16,467 bases of DNA, taken from NCBI RefSeq assembly GCF_000611645.1, contig NW_014012480.1, positions 1 to 16,467 of the forward strand, given 5' to 3'. Both the position numbers and the translations under genes were made by a program. This document shows, piece after piece, positions 8,095-16,467 of the stretch. Source of the DNA: Monoraphidium neglectum. Taxonomy: Eukaryota; Chlorophyta; Chlorophyceae; Sphaeropleales; Selenastraceae. Position 1 is the first letter of the stretch, and each line of letters starts with the position of its first letter. Below the pieces are notes generated by a model, which worked only from the letters and a program-made list of their open reading frames with translations, did no database searches and had not been told where the DNA came from.

Positions 8095-8738
8095 ATGTTT
8101 TTTAGCAGCGCTGTCCAGGTGAGGCAAGGTGGGCGCAGAGGGATGTAGCAAGAGCACTTTGTCCTGCAGGAGGGGCTGCTCACATTCCGCAGCGAGCCTA
8201 GCGTCTCGGCTTCCGTGTCGAGTGCAGCTGCACGCCGTGCAGCTGGGCACGTCTCCTTCCTGTCCTGGACCCTTGCAGATTCTAAGCAGCGTCCGTGTGC
8301 CCCACTGCATGCCTGCGTGCTCCATGCCGTCGCCCCATTTCACAGCAACACCTACCGATGCCCGATGCACCATCCACCTGCCCGCTCGGGGCAACGCGTC
8401 CATGCGCACCGCAGGTTGTCTTCAAGACCACAGGTGGCCGAATCTGGAACAAGCCCTGGGGCTTGATTCGGCTGTCCCCTACGCGCAAAGCCAATCGCCG
8501 CAAGAACCTCGCCCTCTTCAACAAGAACATCTCCATACTCAAGGCAGCCGCCGCAGCAGAGCCTGCGGAACCCGTGCGGCTGAATGCGCCGCTGGCGCTG
8601 TGGCGGCAGCAGCAGATGGCGAAGCACCTTGGACGCGCGCAGCAGCTGCTCAATTGGCGCGGCAGTCCAGTTCGAGCGGCGGCGCAAGCAGCTGCTGCGC
8701 CGGCTGCGCGGGGCTCCAACGCGTCACGCATGCCATGA
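8095..8738 (+). CDS. Mitochondrial ribosomal protein mL60-like (MRPL31 family candidate)
   Basis: Exon 1 (8095-8118) encodes only MFFSSAVQ. A 296-nt intron (GTGAGG donor, CCGCAG acceptor, phase 0) leads to exon 2 (8415-8738), giving 115 aa. The core GGRIWNKPW (15-23), followed within about 20 residues by LSPTRKANRRKNL, matches the pattern of fungal mL60/MRPL31: a short N-terminus starting MF, then GG-x2-W-K-x-PW, then a Ser and a Lys/Arg-rich stretch. That small protein belongs to the large subunit of the mitochondrial ribosome. The C-terminal half (about 45-115) is Ala/Gln/Arg-rich and looks lineage-specific. The protein is strongly basic. Its early basic segments could serve in mitochondrial import, but no classic presequence precedes the core. 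The family call rests on one short motif, so it is tentative; the gene model itself is better supported because exon 1 supplies an ATG in phase directly before the conserved core. Confidence 0.58.
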
Positions 8739-8856
8739 CGGGCCACTAGGAATGTGTGTCTTGCGTGTCATGTTGGTGTGCATACCTCACTGCAATACGT
8801 GAGACAGCTATTTGCATGATATTGGCAATTGAAAACACGCAGAGTCTAGTTGCTTT

Positions 8857-8861
8857 TGTAA
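8857..8861 (+). terminator. Candidate TGTAA poly(A) signal of the mL60-like gene
   Basis: TGTAA occurs 119 nt after the stop codon, in a locally AT-richer stretch (CTTTTGTAACTT). It is the first TGTAA downstream and agrees with the other genes in the window. Confidence 0.5.
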
Positions 8862-9648
8862 CTTGTGTGCAGGTCAACCTTGCGACGATGTGTCTGGTGC
8901 TCATTGTGAGAGCCCGTAGCCATGCACAGAACGCAGAGGGACCCCACCAGGCGCTGGCCAGCTCGTGGCCTGATTGTTAGGTGTGCTGCCTGACACGTGC
9001 GGCTTGCGTCAAGCACGGCCTCAAGCACTTTCGTCCAGCAACAAGCACTGCCAAGGCCGTGCCAGGGTGATCTTCACGTGTACAGCCCCCCTGCCCGGCC
9101 CCCCGGGCCCGCTCAGCGCACACTCTCCACCCTGCAGCAACCTGAGCGCCTACCACACGATCAAACTATGCCTCGTAACACATGTTAGCAGCACCACACC
9201 AATATGTTGCACGCAGCCAGATGTCATCAGTCTCCCTGCACGTCATCGTGTGCCACATCGCCCTGAGCACCATGCTTGGCGCATGCAAGTCCCACCTCTT
9301 CCCCCAGCTAACTGCAGGATTACATCATGGATAATCAAATTTTTTGGATTAGGAAACGGCTTTCTGGGGGGTAGTGCTGCTGATCTCTGTACGGCCTAAG
9401 ACGTGTCGCACAGTTGAAGGTACAGGGCTTGGGTCCAAAACAATCAAACCAGTTGCTGCAGGCTTGCACGAAGGACTTCGTGGCAGGACACTCAGAAACC
9501 TGATGGAGACCAAACTTAATCCAAAAAAGGGCATGCTGTGGGGTGCATGCTCTGGGGAGGGTGGTAGGAATACACTCAAGAGGCGCGTGAACGGGCGCTT
9601 TGCCAAGTGACACAAGTGTTTTTTCACAGGCATGCGTGTCAACAGGAC
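8862..9648. other. Convergent intergenic region
   Basis: This interval separates the 3' ends of the mL60-like gene and the glycosyltransferase. Frames of 60-140 codons exist on both strands, for example plus 9374-9610, but none shows a recognisable domain or codon pattern. Most of 9325-9648 is probably the glycosyltransferase 3' UTR. Confidence 0.4.
9320..9324 (-). terminator. Candidate TGTAA poly(A) signal of the glycosyltransferase gene
   Basis: TTACA on the plus strand reads TGTAA on the minus strand, about 325 nt beyond the glycosyltransferase stop. It is the nearest match downstream. The distance is longer than for the two central genes. Confidence 0.35.
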
Positions 9649-11197
9649 CTACGACGCTACGGGGAACTCTGTTGAAGCTACAACGCTAGGATCCTGCCTT
9701 GCCTCGTGAGTGACGACAGATGATACTGGGTCTGCAATGGCAGGTGGCAGCTCAACTGTCAACATGGCGCCGTCTGCAGTTGTAGGGGCCTGCGTCTCCA
9801 CGAGCGTTTCATCGACGAGAGCCGCAGAGGGTAGCACAGATTGCAATGATCGAGAGCCACCACCGGTGCTGCTGTCGCTGCTGCTGTCGCTGCTGCTGTC
9901 GCTGCTGCTGTCGCTGCTGCTGCTGCTGTCGCTGCTGCTGCTGCTGTCGCTGCTTCTGATGCTGTCGCTGCTGCTGATGCTGTCGCTGCTGCTGATGCTG
10001 TCGCTGCTGCTGATGCTGCTGATGCCGCTGCCGCTACCGCCCCTGCTAAGGCTCAATGCAAAATCGTCATCATCAGCTTCGTCGTCGTCACGCCGCTGGG
10101 CTCCCTCCCTGACGGCCTCTGACAGTCCTCCATGGTGTTGTGCTGGGGTCGTCAGCCTGCCCCCTCCTGCCTGCGCTGCAAGCCGCGCCTGCATAAGCGC
10201 CAGCCGCGCCTGAACAAGCGCCTCCTGCCCCCTCAACACCTGCTGCGGCCCGTGGGTGCGCACCAACAGACCGGCACCCAGTAGCAGTCGCTTCAGGCGT
10301 GAGATATCTCGCATGCTGCACCACCGCGGCCCAGCGCTCGGATCGTCATCAGCGGGGGGGCAGGCATATGGAGTGCCTTCACTCATAACCAGCTCGGAGA
10401 AGAAAAGTGACTCCACCTCGGCCGCTGTTGCCGGTGCCTCCGCGTTGCTTCCGCCTACTTGCTGTGCTACAAGCAAGCTCTTCATGTTGGCGCCTGCGGC
10501 TGTATCCCCGGTGTGCAGTGACGCTGGGCTGTCAGCAGCAACAAACGAGGGGTCGTGGGCGTGGAGCGAGGCGGTGGCAGTCGCGGCAGCAGCGGCACTC
10601 ATTCCTGAGGCCACAAGGAATGCCCTCAAGTCCAGGTCCAACACAAAGCACTGCCGGGCCTGGGCAGGAGTGTAGGGGGCAACGGGTCGTATGCGTGCCA
10701 GGTGGGCAAAGCAGGTAAGTTTTGTTGAAGGAATTGTTCTGCAATTCTGAATGTTTTTTTGGCAGGACTGCTTTTGCAAAGTGTTGATGGCCATCAGCCA
10801 CCAACCCCACCGCCAAGCTGGTGGTATCATCAGGCGACTGTCGCTCTCTCAACTGCGGGGACCCACCTTGGACAGGTCTCCCGCAAGCGCCGCCTCTGCA
10901 TACGCCCGTGGGCATCCTCCCCGCTGCGCCTTGGACGCAATGTCCTTTTCTGATGCATAGGCATAGTGCAACAAGGTGGTAGTCTCGCTCACAGACGGCA
11001 CCCAGGCGCCAGAGGGATTGGCAGGGGTTGCCCACCTGAGGACGTCGGCAGACAGTCCGTGATGGAGGTGAGTGCTATTGTTGGTATGCTGTTATGTGTG
11101 CGTAGTGCATGTCTGGGTGTGTATATGCATGCTTGTGTGTGTGTGTGCATGTGCATGTGCGTGTGTGTGTGCATGTGTGTGCATGTGTGTGCGTGCG

Positions 11198-11251
<54 letters not shown>

Positions 11252-13650
11252 CGTTTGCGCGCGCGCACAATGGTGTGTGCGTGAGCGCGCGTGGAACGAG
11301 CACACACCTTGGGCTGGCGGAGCCTGAGAAGATGTGGGGTCCGGCCTGGTGCACACCGTCTGCATTGACGCGCACAGCAGACTTGCCATTGGAGTAGAGG
11401 TTCAGCCACACCTGAGCGTGGCGTTGTGCAGGCAGGATAGGCTTGTGATCGAGGCAGGGGTTTGCAGCACAGGTTGTTCTGAAATATGGAGGTGTTGTGC
11501 AGCCAGGCGCACGCCTTTGAAGGGGATCCAGGACAGCAGACGATCTTGTGTCAGTGCAACATGCGCCGCAGGCCGGGGTAGGCCTGGTGCAGCATCACAT
11601 CTGACTTGCTCAGGGCAAGACCTCCCTCTACCACCCTGCGTTCAGCCCTGCCCCTAGGCACTTGTGAAACCGGTGCCCCTTGCCTGCACCCCGCCCTCCC
11701 CCCGCACACCGCGTTGTGTCCTGGTTTAAAAATGCTGCGCCATGGCTGTGCTGCTGGCGCAGCCATGTGCCTGTGGCCACGGAACAGGGTGGCCTGCTCG
11801 AAGCGGTTCCTGATGTGGCCCGCCTCCGGCACCACCTCCAAGTTCATGAAGCGCACAGCTGGGACGTGGGGCGGTGCGCTGCAGAGCTCCGGGACAAGGG
11901 AGAAGGCTCCTGACCCCTCCGGATTCAGCAGCTCGTCAGGGTCTTGGGTCGTATGTTGGGGTTGCGAGGTTTGGGTGAGGCTTTTGAGCAAAAGGTGGGT
12001 TGGTTTGGGTCACAAACTGGGCAATTGGGCACGCACGCATAGCCACTGTGTGGCTGCAAGGGCCCTCAGAGATCTGCAAACAGCACCTGAAACGATAGCT
12101 TTTTCAAAAGTCACTAGGGAGTTTGTGGTCGTTGGACCTCAAGCCACCCAAAACCACTCAGGCTTATCCCTGCAACCCCCTAATTCCGACCTATGTGAAT
12201 CAGCCAGGTGGTGTTATCCTGTCGCGCCACATTGAGGGCCCGCGTTGTGCCGTAGGCTGCGGCTCAGCACACGCGGGCAAGAGGATCGTTTGAGGAATGT
12301 TGAAGACGACTGGGATGATAGACACACCTCACCACGGTCACTTCATGAAACACAAGGGCTTTGCAAGCGCAGCAGGACCATCGCTGCTTGCGACCTTCTG
12401 TGGTACTACCACTAAGCTCTTTGAGGCAGGCAGGTTGCGCTGTCATAATCTGCAAGGCCAACTCACAATCCAGGCCAGGCCGGCTCACCCTGTTTGACCA
12501 TGAGCTCGTAGTTCCCAGGCCGTCCTCTCCAGCCGTCATTGTTGTCGTGGGCAGCCAAGTAAGACTGGAAGTCTTGCACCTCTGACGCCTCTGCCAGGGG
12601 TCCACCAGCAAGCATCACCTCCACGCGGGGGAGGAGAGCCAATAAGGTGGTGACGGAGGGGTCGGCACCATCATACAGCACGTACAGACGCGACACGCCC
12701 AGGGCAACGTGATACTGCAGCCTGCAGCGGAAGCGTGGCGAGCGTGGATAGGACGCTTCAGGCGGTGTTGAGGATTGGATATTTGTATGTTTGAGGGAAG
12801 GAAGTGGCTGGGCGTCATCAGCGATAGCCTCGCCGGTGTTGGCAGGCCTTTTCTGTCTGCCTGAATATTGGCGAAGGGTGCAGCTAGCTGCAGGCACCAG
12901 CGCTCCAAGGAGTGTCTGCGCTACTCAACACAGCTAAGGCCCTCATGCACCTGACCATCCCCCTTCCATGCACACCAGGGCAACAGCTCCCGCCTGAGCC
13001 CCCACGCGTCGCCCGCCCAGGTTGTCTGCAGTGCGATGACGCAAGGCGCAGTGCTGACCGCCGCCTTGCTCATCAGGTCCGCGACAAACTCCAGGCGCGC
13101 CCCCAGCGACCCTATCTCGTCCATAGGGTCAGCCAGCCCCAGGTCCAGGCCCGCCTCTGCAGCCCCTGGCCGAGCCTGCCGGGAGGCCGCCTCTGCCCAG
13201 CTGGGGGTCATGGTATCCAGGTTAGAGGCCCAGTAGGCACGCAGCCCCTCCAGGGCGTCCTCGGCCGGGGAGGCCATGGGGTCCACTGGGAGGGACGCGG
13301 CCAGCGCCGCGGCAACAGTGGCAGCTGCCGACTGGGTGCTGCTGCTCTCCATGCCCTGCAAGGTGCCTGCATCTAGCGCTGCTACCTTCTGCTGCTGCTG
13401 CTGCTGATGTTGCCGGGATGGTGGCATGAGCCCCAGAACCTGCTCCCGCGCCACCTGAGCCTGCGCCCGCGCCGCAGCTCGTGCGGCGGACTGCAACTCG
13501 GCCACCCGCTGGGGGTGAGCACCCACATGCGCACCAAGGGCCAGCAGTGTCTTGTTGGTGGGAAGCGCCGGGGTGCTTGAGAGAGCAGCGGTCCCTGTTA
13601 CTGCGCCTGCCCCAGCTTCTGGTGTCTCCGGCTCATCAGGGATGGCCTGC

Positions 13651-13681
<31 letters not shown>

Positions 13682-14793
13682 CGTTGCCTTGTTGAATGCT
13701 TGGTGCCACTGCTCCAGCGTTCAGCTGCTCTGGCGGAGGCGCAGCAGGCACCTGAAGGCCCCTGGGCAATGCCGCTTTCGACCCCGCCAGTCCAACCACC
13801 GCCGCTGCTCCTTGTGACAATGCAGGCGGCGTGGAGCTGCCACCTTGTGCTTTGCCCGCGTTCTCGGCCGCGATTGACACGGGGGTGCTGTCGCCGGGCT
13901 TATCAGATATTGATGTGTCGACACGAATGGCACTGCCACGCTGTTGATGGCCCGAGGCGCCGCTCGCGGCGCGTTGCCGGCTGTTCTGGATGTCCAGCAT
14001 CTCCCACACCTCAGGTGCATCGCTCAGAACACTTTTGGTTGTGGTGTAAAGAGAGGGGACGTGCCAGGGGTGGAGAGTTTGGCTCAAGGTTAAGTCCACA
14101 ACAACCTGCAGGGCTATGCCCATAATGTGTATCAGCTGCATGCGAACAAGCCAGCAATCGCACATTCACAACCCGAACCCACATGACAGGTTTTTTCCGG
14201 CAACTGAGGGGTATTCCAGGTGAGGTATACGTGTCACGGGGTCACTAACATTTGTTGCAGCTGCGGTGACGGCGGCAGCAGCAGTGAGGTGTGGGGGCAG
14301 CACCTACCCACTGCTTTCTTTCCTGCTCTCCATTTCCAGGGGGTCTGGCGTGTAGTCGTTGCCATCCGCGTCCACAACAGGCATGTACCTGCGCACAAAA
14401 TACGAGTAGCTCGTGGGCAGCCCACACATTGCTGTTGCGCTCAGCCATTTGCAGGCTGACTCGCACACCCTTGCTGCACCCACATGTTCGCGGTGCGGGG
14501 GCCTGCGCGCACCTGACGCCGTGCATTCTGTGTCTCAAGCGGGCTGGAGAGCCGCCAGAGGAGGTAAACAGCAGCACGGCGCCGCCCACAATGGCAAGCA
14601 GCACGAGAGCAGCAGCAAGGTCGGCCAGCGGCGGGGGCCCCGCCGTCGGGGCCGACGAGCTGCGCCTCCGTCCGGGTCTCAGGATTGACCTGAGAGCGTA
14701 TGGGCTACCGCCTGAATATGAAGAAGATGGAGAATTCTCAAGCAATCCATACGGGTCGTTTGCCTGGCCCGCGGACGATAGTCTTGCCATCAT
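9649..14793 (-). CDS. Type II membrane glycosyltransferase, GT92/GT2-like
   Basis: Ten exons by hand: 14793-14513, 14388-14308, 14203-14179, 14105-12976, 12721-12489, 12256-12191, 11942-11710, 11411-11308, 11035-10867 and 10659-9649. They sum to 3333 nt, or 1110 aa. An N-terminal cytosolic tail and one membrane helix (about 57-76, [20 protein letters not shown]) suggest a Golgi type II enzyme. A long Ala/Gln-rich stem with a poly-Gln run follows. The catalytic region (about 480-785) reads [20 protein letters not shown], then a DPD motif at 606-608 (WLIHIDPDELL) for the metal and nucleotide-sugar, [31 protein letters not shown] and [11 protein letters not shown]. The order matches GT92/DUF23-type and Glyco_tranf_2_4 proteins that are common in green algae. 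Several splice joins are decisive: TG|G makes the Trp of PWLQYH, and G|AC makes the first Asp of DPD. The C-terminal tail carries Ser/Asp repeats (about 985-1040). Donor and acceptor sugars are unknown. The 25-nt third exon is chosen because it alone repaired the frame. Confidence 0.85.
9868..10034 (-). repeat. Coding Ser/Asp triplet repeat in the glycosyltransferase tail
   Basis: The plus strand is a run of CTG and TCG triplets with a few CTTCTGATG-type variants. On the coding (minus) strand it gives repeating SSSDS and SSSSSDS units at about residues 985-1040, preceded by an acidic DDDEADDDD stretch. The units look like recent tandem expansions. Such acidic Ser runs fit casein-kinase-2-type phosphorylation sites, but that is inference. 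The region is likely length-polymorphic. Confidence 0.85.
11134..11268. repeat. TG/CA microsatellite ending in a GC palindrome (intronic)
   Basis: TG-rich sequence from 11134 becomes a pure run of about 19 GT units at 11205-11242, then alternating GC. The end is a perfect inverted repeat, GTGCGCGCGCGC (11241-11252), loop GTTT, GCGCGCGCGCAC (11257-11268). The whole lies inside the 272-nt intron 11307-11036 of the glycosyltransferase and makes up half of it. Long plus-strand open frames here (poly Val-Cys) are artefacts of the repeat. Confidence 0.93.
13388..13681 (-). repeat. CAG (poly-Gln) tracts in the glycosyltransferase stem
   Basis: Two CTG runs on the plus strand, at about 13388-13408 and 13648-13681, encode Gln runs on the minus strand (HQQQQQQK, and eight Gln followed by KQQ) within the long fourth exon. 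They sit in the low-complexity linker between the membrane helix and the catalytic domain, where length change should be tolerated. Confidence 0.85.
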
Positions 14794-14868
14794 CCTGCGG
14801 CGTGTTCAACCGTCAAGCTTGGACCTCAGCTACGTAGCGATGTGAGTCGTGTTATTTTCAAGTACAAG

Positions 14869-14876
14869 ATTTAATA
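14869..14876 (-). promoter_or_regulatory. Possible TATA-like element of the glycosyltransferase gene
   Basis: The minus strand reads TATTAAAT within an AT-rich island (about 14850-14885), 76 nt upstream of the chosen ATG at 14793. The AT island is distinct from the GC-rich surroundings. This is a consensus resemblance only. Confidence 0.3.
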
Positions 14877-14884
14877 CTTAATAA

Positions 14885-16253
14885 CGCCGCGTCAAAGTGA
14901 AGTGTGCCTTCAACACCCGCTGCAGCAGCTGCACGCTGTGTGTCCTCTGCAAACCCCCCCTTCCTGCTACTCACTAGATAGCACTGCTGCCCCCGCACCC
15001 CCAGCCAGCCCCGATATGGCGCCCAACCACCATCAACCCTGCAGGCCACACATTCTTTGGAAAAAACAGGCAACGCAGTTGCAGGGTGCGGCGAAGTTAT
15101 TTACCAAAGGGCATGGTGAACAGACAGGATTGCTGGAATTGCGCAGATGCGCCAGGCGGGGAGGCGGGCCGAGGTTGGTGATTGGTACGCCATGTTTGTT
15201 CACCTCCGATATCGAAGTCAAGCAAACCGCACTAGCTGCAGGGGCAACCGTCGGAATGCATGTGCTTCGTGCGTTGGAGGTGGTGCTACCACCACAACGT
15301 GAACAGATGGCGCCCAAATCAGTGGCAAGGGCCAGGTGCCAGTGGGATGAAGCTCGGGGCACTTGTCTGATTGGCAAACGAGCCTTGTTTCTTCGAACAG
15401 GAGAGGAGCGGAAAACTGCATGTTCAGCCCTGCAGCCCCAATCCCGATGTGCCGCACAAAACCGCGGCTCTGCGGGTAGAAGCACGTGAGGGCATGCGTT
15501 TGCGTGCAGCGGGCCTTCAGGCACGCGTCTAGGTTGTGGTTGGAAGACCACGGAAAACCATACTCGTTCAGGGTAGATAGTTGCTCCCCCTTCCGCGAGA
15601 CTCCAAAAACCAAAAGAACCCAGCAGGCCCCACACCCTGTTAAATCTCAACAAAGCCTGTGGGGCCGCCATGTCCAAGCGTGCGCCTTGTGGCAGGAACC
15701 TGCCGCTGGGGCCCGCCGTTTCAGCGCGCCGGGCGCCCTCTCAGCGCCGCCAGCAAGCAGAGTGGCTATGGCAGTCAAAGATTGCCCTTAGAGCCACCGC
15801 AGCCTCCAAAAACTGTCGCCGTGCACGTGCTGGCAACAGGCGTGCTGCTGCCCAAAAGTCATCGCATTGGCAAAAGGGACTGGGGGCCCGGTGGGACGCC
15901 TTGCTCTGTGGTCTGAGGCGCCCCACCGCTGCCACTCTCACAGACAGACAGCAGCAGGCGGGAGAAGCACACTTGCGCCTATCACCGGCAGGACAATGCC
16001 CCGCTCTGAATGCAGGTACAGGCCCAAGGGTCGCAACGGCACGATAGCGCCGCTGCCTGCGACGCAAACGTGTCCAAACCACTCAAGGCAGGTGCTGCAG
16101 TGTTGCCCACGGGTGTGGTCAGTCGCGCAGCGCCTGCACTGATGAGGCTGACTGGATGCGCCAGATGGCCTCACCTGCGAGAGGAGGTGGAGGTGGTGGC
16201 GGGCAGGGGACGGGCCATTCGGCAACAAAATCAAGCAGAGAGGGCACCTTTGA
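14885..16253. other. Right-hand region with no recognised gene
   Basis: Overlapping frames of 100-214 codons occur on both strands (for example plus 14902-15489, minus 15677-15033, plus 15670-16047, minus 16285-15938). None contains a motif I recognise, and I could not chain them by splice sites into a convincing protein. The minus frame ending at 15938 finishes with a hydrophobic stretch (GIVLPVIGASVLL) that could be a membrane segment. The region may hold 5' sequence of the glycosyltransferase, an unrecognised gene or non-coding DNA. Confidence 0.35.
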
Positions 16254-16467
16254 GCGGCACAGCGGACAAAACCCGCCACAATCAAGCATCAGCAAAAAAG
16301 CTCAGCCATAGAGGACCCCTGCGGCGCCCTAGACCAGCCCTCTGTCGCTGTACCTGCGCCCTCCGACCTGCTGCCATCATCCCTTGCCCCAAACCACCCC
16401 CAGCTGCATGCCAGCCAGCTCTCTGGCCTCGCCCCCGCCACCCCAGATGGCGCCATCGCCCCGGGTG
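16254..16467 (+). CDS. Possible partial exon running off the right edge
   Basis: From the TGA at 16251-16253 one plus-strand frame stays open for 71 codons to the window end. It has a protein-like, Pro/Ala/Ser-rich composition (DQPSVAVPAPSDLLP, then HPQLHASQLSGLAP). It has no early ATG, so it would be an internal exon; an acceptor such as GCTCAG near 16300 is possible. The minus strand is also partly open here (GDGAIWGGGGEARELAG, stop near 16380), so even the strand is unsettled. No family recognised. Confidence 0.2.

Noticed and set aside
9710..10213. Plus-strand frame with a long Leu/Ser run that looks like membrane segments
   Set aside because: It is the antisense of the coding Ser/Asp repeat in the glycosyltransferase. 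The minus-strand frame continues the conserved domain in phase.
10660..10830. Extending the last glycosyltransferase exon upstream through the open frame to 10830
   Set aside because: The acceptor CCTGCCCAG before 10659 has a good pyrimidine tract, matches phase 0 and joins LSK to [11 protein letters not shown], as expected for the family. The upstream residues look intronic.
10966..11411. Several long open frames on both strands with Val-Cys or His-Thr repeats
   Set aside because: They are translations of the TG/CA microsatellite, which lies in an intron of the glycosyltransferase.
13481..14125. Plus-strand 214-codon frame
   Set aside because: Antisense to the long low-complexity exon of the glycosyltransferase. 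No motif of its own.
15033..15677. Minus-strand 214-codon frame as a gene
   Set aside because: Composition is irregular with no recognised motif or splice context, and an overlapping plus-strand frame is equally open.

Overview
The window is nuclear DNA of a green alga (Chlorophyta). A trebouxiophyte or other Chlorella-like lineage is the best guess, inferred only from sequence style: plant-type TTTAGGG telomere repeats; GC-rich genes split by short introns (73-298 nt) with GTGAGT/GTGTGC-type donors and mostly (C)AG acceptors; Ala, Gln and Ser runs made of CTG/CAG triplets; and TGTAA, the green-algal polyadenylation signal, downstream of genes. No bacterial operon, CRISPR array, tRNA or rRNA was seen.

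Layout. Positions 1-1440 look subtelomeric: two telomere-repeat tracts facing each other (144-268), a diverged ~172-bp duplication (271-570), then 5'-truncated, partly nested 3' ends of a LINE-like retrotransposon (about 600-1430). Four intron-containing protein genes follow. (1) A secreted subtilisin-like serine protease on the minus strand (4757 to 1980, 2 exons, 835 aa). (2) A secreted two-domain phytocystatin on the minus strand (7508 to 6235, 4 exons, 206 aa), with a papain-binding first domain and an SNSL legumain-type motif in the second. (3) A short plus-strand gene (8095 to 8738, 2 exons, 115 aa) resembling mitochondrial large-subunit ribosomal protein mL60. (4) A large minus-strand gene (14793 to 9649, 10 exons in my model, 1110 aa) for a type II membrane glycosyltransferase (GT92/GT2-like) with low-complexity regions on both sides of its catalytic domain. 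From 14,885 to the right edge I recognise no gene, although the last 214 bases are open and coding-like on the plus strand.

Relationships. Each gene appears to have its own promoter. The cystatin and mL60-like genes are divergent across about 590 bp; mL60 and the glycosyltransferase converge. Protease and protease inhibitor lie side by side, but the inhibitor families target cysteine proteases, not serine subtilases, so proximity is not evidence of a pair. The exon models were derived by hand from splice consensus and reading phase. Every model sums to a whole number of codons; the 25-nt exon of the glycosyltransferase is the least certain piece.

The most interesting items are the head-to-head telomere tracts beside nested LINE ends, the algal bifunctional-type cystatin with a tandem CAGTAG acceptor, and the mL60 candidate with an eight-codon first exon.
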